In this document: one piece after another, positions 57,001-60,000 of the stretch
Position numbering within the stretch: the first letter of the stretch is position 1
Layout: each line of letters opens with the position of its first letter
Source of the DNA: Henricia sp. BOLD:AAB3569
Lineage: Eukaryota > Echinodermata > Asteroidea > Spinulosida > Echinasteridae
NCBI GenBank assembly: GCA_037783545.1
Contig: JBBELK010000009.1
Coordinates: 3,162,001-3,226,000, forward strand
Reading direction: 5' to 3'
DNA length: 64,000 nucleotides
Translations under genes and position numbers: made by a program
Notes under the pieces: generated by a model
Databases searched by the model: none
What the model was told of the DNA's origin: nothing
What the model saw: only the letters and a program-made list of their open reading frames with translations

Positions 57001-60000
57001 GTGACCGACTGAGAACGAAGAGATGAATTTAGAATAAGCCGTGTTGAAACACTTCGTCAAGAGCGGCAACACGCACAAGGATTTTTCATTGTTTTTGGAA
57101 ACGTAGTGCATTTGACGGAGCTGAAAAGTCTTCCGATATGTTTTTTATGTCATTCTTTTGATTTATAATGGTTTTGTTCCCAGAATCGCTCAAAAACAGA
57201 TCATCTATCATTTCTATAGGGCCCTTAAATGTAAATGTCACAACTCTTTGGTTTCTTTTTTTTTGCATGTTAGGAAGCTGAATTTATGACTTGTCATAGG
57301 ATTATAAATCCTGTTGAACTTTTATTCTCAGGTCTTGTGTAAACAATGCATGAGCATGTGTAAACAGAACCTTGCCAGGCCATTAAAATACAAGTCACTG
57401 ATTAACTTCCTGCATGTACATGTTATGTATACATCTACATTTTCTGTAAGAATACACACCTTTTATGGCTACATGTTTATCACAATATAGACTTAATGCA
57501 TTCAAAATGACCAAATGCTGTCACAGTCTGCGTTTTGTACCAAACAAAACCCAACCCTAATACCAAAGTTCTTGCTGGATATTAAAGAGCTACATGTAAT
57601 TAACATATAATAAAGCGATTTCTGGAACACAGAGCCATTTGCTTTATTCGTTGCAGAAAGAAGTAAACTTTTCTTGTTGAAACTTGTGATTTTCATTGTA
57701 GGGCAGTCTGACTTTTGGGCAAAAAAATCACGTATGTTGAATACGAAAAGTGAAACGGTTCATAAACCTGATACATTTTGTTGTTGGTGTTGGTCGACTG
57801 TCTTGTGCGAATGCATTTGGGACTGTGTAGAGTTGTCAACATTTTTGCAGTTCTACTAAGAGTAGGAAGGGGGAGGGGGTCAAAGGCCACGGAGAACTTA
57901 ACATGCACTGTAAAATTGACATTTCATGGCACAGCCAGAAAAATGTTGGTTATTTTGGAATAGGGAGGGGGTCTAAAAATGCTGAAAACTTTATATGGCC
58001 CCTAAGCAATGCCTAGACGGGGAATCTTCCCTGAATGTGATGTAATTTGGGAGAATCGACAGTGTAAAAGTGCAGCTCTGCTGGCTGGCTATGAACAGGG
58101 CCTACTGTGCTTCACGCAATTCGATGACAGTCAAAATGAGCCAAAGTGCCCCTTATGACAGAGCATAAAACCATTTATAGGAAAATATTATCGATCACCT
58201 AAAGGCTCTATGCCTGAGAAAGACTATCAAAAAGCAAGGTTACACACTTTAATGAACAAATCACTACCAACGAAAAGTCTGGAATCACAATTAACATGCC
58301 TTCACAAATGATATCTCCCCGGGACACCAATGCACATATTACTAGTGATTCACCATGTATTCAGATTTCAGTGTATGTTCATGGAGGCTGATGGATTTTT
58401 AATTGGTGCTACAGGGTGGGCTCAGGTCTATTTTTAGCATGTTAAGCTCTTTGAAAAGCTCATATTTCCTGTCATCAGGTGTCTGACACTGATCGTGGGT
58501 AACTTGAAGAACTCCCAGGAAAGTTAAACGTGTGTTTTCTTTCCGTATTCCGGGAATCCTAAAGTTTAAGGCATAGGCTTGTCAGCAATGCGTGTGCGCC
58601 AAATTTGTGCCACGAAATACGTAGTTCCATAGCAAAGGCATGGAGCTGCGTATTTCGTGGCATGTATTTGGCGCGCGAGCGCATTGCTGACGAGCCTGTG
58701 CCTTTAATTATGCAAGTCATCAAAGTGCATGCCACAGTTGACTTCATTTCAGGGAACAAAAATTGTTCATTTCTGGCACAACACGAAATTGATCACAAGG
58801 TAGCTGGGTCATTCTATAAATTTGGGGTCCAACGTGTGACATTTTTCTGTCCCCGTTACACCTGACATACTGCTATTTGCCATACAAGTATCATTAAAAA
58901 TGCCTTCAAACCATATTTTTATGAATTGTATTTTATGTAATCACTCTTTGAAATAGAAGGCATTTAAAGAATATGTCCTGAATTTACAAAATACAACATT
59001 TTACAAGATGTCAGATGTAACGGGGACAGAAAAAAGTGGACCCCAAATTTATAGAATGACCCAGCTCTGATGTAATTATTCAAGGATTCTCCAGTATACC
59101 TCAATGCACCAAATGAAAACAAAACAATTCACAGAAATGTTGCCATGTTTTCCACTTCGGGAAATACAGTGTACATGTATGTGCAATGTGCAATACTATA
59201 GTTGCAGAAAGAGACCTTATCATACCAGGAAGTATCTTTGTCACTGCAGGAAACGTACTGAGAATGGCAATTTAATGTTCACATCCAGGCACTAAGGCAT
59301 TTAATTACTGAAATCCATGCATGTGTTTGGGTAGATGTCCCTAATTTGTCCTCTTAGTTGCAATCAAAACAATCTCGGAGCTGTTTTTTGGGGTGTAATT
59401 TACATGTTATTGTTTTTATGCTAATTTTGAATTTCCGTACTTGTAATTTGGTATTAGGCAAGCACTGGAATACACCTCTCCTACATGTACAGTACATGTA
59501 CGTATGCAAAAAAGGTGCCAGTTTTCTTGATTTTTTTGATTAAAAACAAAACAAAATACTGGTTGTTCTTTTTACAAGTTAGAACATGTCTGTTTTTAAC
59601 AATGAGATTGAAAAAATGGGTGGAAAGTACAGTGCAGCATATAATGCCACAATTCCAGTTTGAATTCTGTTGTTCCTCTACGTTTCACTAAATTATGTGC
59701 TCCTTTTTTGTGTATTTCCAGGACTTGTACATAAAGACGGTATTCCTTGCCCAGTATTTGGACAACACCCATAGCGTGTGACGCATAGCTAAAATTGTGA
59801 AGTTCGTATCTGCTTTTCAGTGGGTAATACTTCTTGTTTTTTGCATTAAAACAATTAATATGAATGGCACTTATTGAGCACGAGGTAATTCTTGAGTATA
59901 ATTCTCCTTTAACATTTTGGCAAATTATTATTTTTTTCAATTAAGGTCTGTGATGTACTTAAAGGCCAATTTCATTTATGTATTGACCCCTTTCGAACAC

